A DNA stretch of 8,504 nt from Bacteroidota bacterium (GTDB lineage Bacteria; Bacteroidota; Bacteroidia; Bacteroidales; Lentimicrobiaceae), in assembly GCA_023428585.1 (NCBI GenBank), contig JAEYXG010000063.1:1-8504 (forward strand), read 5' to 3'. Below the pieces are notes generated by a model. It was given only the letters and a program-made list of their open reading frames with translations, searched no databases and was not told where the DNA came from. This document shows positions 6,752 to 8,504 of the stretch, one piece after another (position 1 is the stretch's first letter; each line of letters begins with the position of its first letter). Position numbers and translations under genes: made by a program.

Positions 6752-8504
6752 CTAACGAGGTATAATACACACCTCTGCAGCTTGATGTATTGTCTTGTCA
6801 AAATCTTGAAGACACAAACTAATAACTTGCGATCCTTCAGGATGGCATGTAAGGCAAGCTCCAGCCTGCAGTATTCGTTTCTGTTCTTTGATATTGAATG
6901 GTCTCATGTGCATTCTAGTTGAAGAAATATCATGTCTTTCAGAAAGGAATCCCGTCCAGGCGTCTTCCGGTAGGTTATCATTTACATTGGCAGCATATAC
7001 CGGTTCAAAGTTCCATTTGCCATCTCCAGAGAGTTCTAATTTTCCTCTCCCAAACCCTAAAGCCAAAGGATCAAGATGGCATGATATGCAACTTCGTGAT
7101 TGCTTTTGGGTAGTATGTGCGGAGGTGGGAGCATAAAGGCGATGGAACATTGTTTTATTCTTTTCCTTTCCAATGCTTTTACTATTGAAACCTGATTGAT
7201 CAATGGTCATAATCATGCCAGGTGAAAAAATGCCTACCTGTTGTTCCCTTACTGGTTTGTTGGTATACTTTACACCCAGAACTGGGGCTTCAGCCAAATA
7301 TTCACCGATATATTCTACCCATGTGCCTTTTCTGTTTTTCCTCACAGTCATATCAAATCCGTCTGTGTTGCGCTCATAGGTATTATGACAGCCTATGCAT
7401 TGAGGTACCCAGGCTGAATGACAGGATTCACACGATAATCTCTGGTGGGCTTTATCTTTAAAACATTTAGATGAAGCGGGTTTCAACGGGAGTTTCTTAC
7501 CATCAGCCTTTCGCAGAATATAGGAACCCGCGTTTACATTGTACCTGGTATTTACCAGTGGCTGACTATTTTTGGCAGTGACTATTACATTAGGATTTTC
7601 GTCACTCCATTTACGAAGCCATGATATGAGCTGAGTTTCTCGGTCAGTATCAGAAAGTGATCTAAAACTTGCCTTTTGATCTGTTTTGATTATTTCATTA
7701 GGGTTGAATGAAGTATCAGTAGGATGACAATCAATGCATTGCACTTTAACCGCATCTTCTTTATGTTGATATAAATTGCCGTCACCCATTAGCTCATACG
7801 AGCCATGACAATCAATACAGAGTAGTCCTGATTCATGATGTACATCAGCATGTTGTTTTGTAAAAACTCTCCCGTCAGGTAGAATCCTGTATTGTCCAGC
7901 ATCTGCTGAAGTAGGTATTTCTTTCAATTCTGTTTCATGCCAACCGGCATACGACATGGAAATTCTGCCCGACCGGCTATGGCAGCTTTCACATTTATCA
8001 TTTGTAATGTTAATATCAATTGCAGGATGAAATTGTGGATTATCTGTTGTTCTGCCATTTTTGGCGTTTTTATTCTTATTTTGTATTATTTTAAGAGTAT
8101 TGAGGGCATTTTTATCATAAGTGAGGTGGCAAGCATTGCAGCCTCCTCCTCTGTCAAGCCAGTCAGCATTGCCATGTGTGTTTTTTTCCATTCCAATATG
8201 GCAACCACCACAAAGATTCTTCAAGTGTATATCGGCTGCCGTGTTTCCTAGATTGTTAATATTATAAAATCCGGTAGGGGAGGTGATTTCACCAAATACC
8301 CATTTATCAACTGAAAGCATACCACTTAGTGTGGCCATCATTGATTTGGGTACCCTTTCAACAATATTGTCATGACAACCGCCTCCACCACATGATTTAG
8401 AAGAATTAGAAAGATTACCGGGTACTTTATACATTCCTCTGTGGGCGGCATTGGCATTCAGGGTAAGCGGATCTCCTCCATGGCAGCTATAACAACCTAT
8501 TACT
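6752..8504 (-). CDS. Multiheme c-type cytochrome, at least 11 hemes (5' end cut off by window edge)
   Basis: The frame runs from the right edge to the TAG at 6752-6754, giving 583 visible residues. Heme-attachment motifs (fragment numbering) are CYSCH 4-8, CGGGGCH 38-44, CGGCH 98-102, CNACH 122-126, CESCH 171-175, CIDCH 229-233, CIDCH 256-260, CESCH 358-362, CIGCH 369-373, CISCH 472-476 and CLTCH 550-554: ten CXXCH and one CX4CH. About 15 histidines outside the motifs could serve as distal ligands, consistent with largely bis-histidine hemes. The first ATG in the visible frame (8432-8434) is not the start, because CYSCHGGDP is encoded upstream of it; the true start and signal peptide lie beyond the window. 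Such proteins mature outside the cytoplasmic membrane and carry electrons in respiration or to external acceptors. The specific partner is unknown. Long heme-free stretches lie between motifs 7-8 and 9-10. No C-terminal anchor or sorting domain is recognisable. Three cysteines lie outside the motifs (347, 564, 579). Confidence 0.93.
   Translation of the reverse strand, partial: VIGCYSCHGGDPLTLNANAAHRGMYKVPGNLSNSSKSCGGGGCHDNIVERVPKSMMATLSGMLSVDKWVFGEITSPTGFYNINNLGNTAADIHLKNLCGGCHIGMEKNTHGNADWLDRGGGCNACHLTYDKNALNTLKIIQNKNKNAKNGRTTDNPQFHPAIDINITNDKCESCHSRSGRISMSYAGWHETELKEIPTSADAGQYRILPDGRVFTKQHADVHHESGLLCIDCHGSYELMGDGNLYQHKEDAVKVQCIDCHPTDTSFNPNEIIKTDQKASFRSLSDTDRETQLISWLRKWSDENPNVIVTAKNSQPLVNTRYNVNAGSYILRKADGKKLPLKPASSKCFKDKAHQRLSCESCHSAWVPQCIGCHNTYERNTDGFDMTVRKNRKGTWVEYIGEYLAEAPVLGVKYTNKPVREQQVGIFSPGMIMTIDQSGFNSKSIGKEKNKTMFHRLYAPTSAHTTQKQSRSCISCHLDPLALGFGRGKLELSGDGKWNFEPVYAANVNDNLPEDAWTGFLSERHDISSTRMHMRPFNIKEQKRILQAGACLTCHPEGSQVISLCLQDFDKTIHQAAEVCIIPR

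Noticed and set aside
6888..8251. Several plus-strand frames of 64-104 codons opposite the cytochrome
   Set aside because: The minus strand encodes the multiheme cytochrome with regular CXXCH motifs; the plus-strand frames show no family features.

Overview
The window looks like chromosomal DNA of a member of the Bacteroidota. The evidence is a moderately AT-rich composition, start codons preceded by A-rich stretches instead of Shine-Dalgarno sequences, a signal peptide ending in the 'KA|Q' junction common in that phylum, and a TAnnTTTG-type -7 box in front of the leftmost gene. The phylum is an inference from these signs; no rRNA or other marker gene is present.

Layout: (1) positions 1-1003, minus strand, hold the N-terminal part of a secreted M14 zinc carboxypeptidase whose 3' end lies outside the window. 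(2) Positions 1004-1188 are a divergent promoter region. (3) Positions 1189-4554, plus strand, encode IcmF, the fused coenzyme-B12-dependent isobutyryl-CoA mutase with its built-in G-protein chaperone. (4) Positions 4555-4828 are a short intergenic region with an 11-bp direct repeat. (5) Positions 4829-6046, plus strand, encode a cytoplasmic-looking M28 zinc aminopeptidase-like protein, followed by a hairpin terminator. (6) Positions 6047-6751 are about 700 bp of non-coding, AT-rich DNA between converging genes. (7) Positions 6752-8504, minus strand, hold the C-terminal 583 residues of a multiheme c-type cytochrome with at least 11 heme-attachment motifs; the gene enters from beyond the right edge.

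How the genes relate: they do not form one obvious pathway. IcmF interconverts isobutyryl-CoA and n-butyryl-CoA, linking branched-chain amino acid (valine) carbon to straight-chain acyl-CoA metabolism. The two metallopeptidases fit an organism that lives on protein and peptides: M14 outside the cytoplasm, M28 probably inside. The multiheme cytochrome points to a respiratory or extracellular electron-transfer capacity that needs the rest of its locus, to the right of the window, to interpret. IcmF and the M28 gene share a strand but are 274 bp apart, so co-transcription is uncertain.

I did not find a clearly new biological system. The points most worth a second look are the cytochrome: its true start is off-window, one heme site is an unusual CX4CH, and two long heme-free segments interrupt the heme array.
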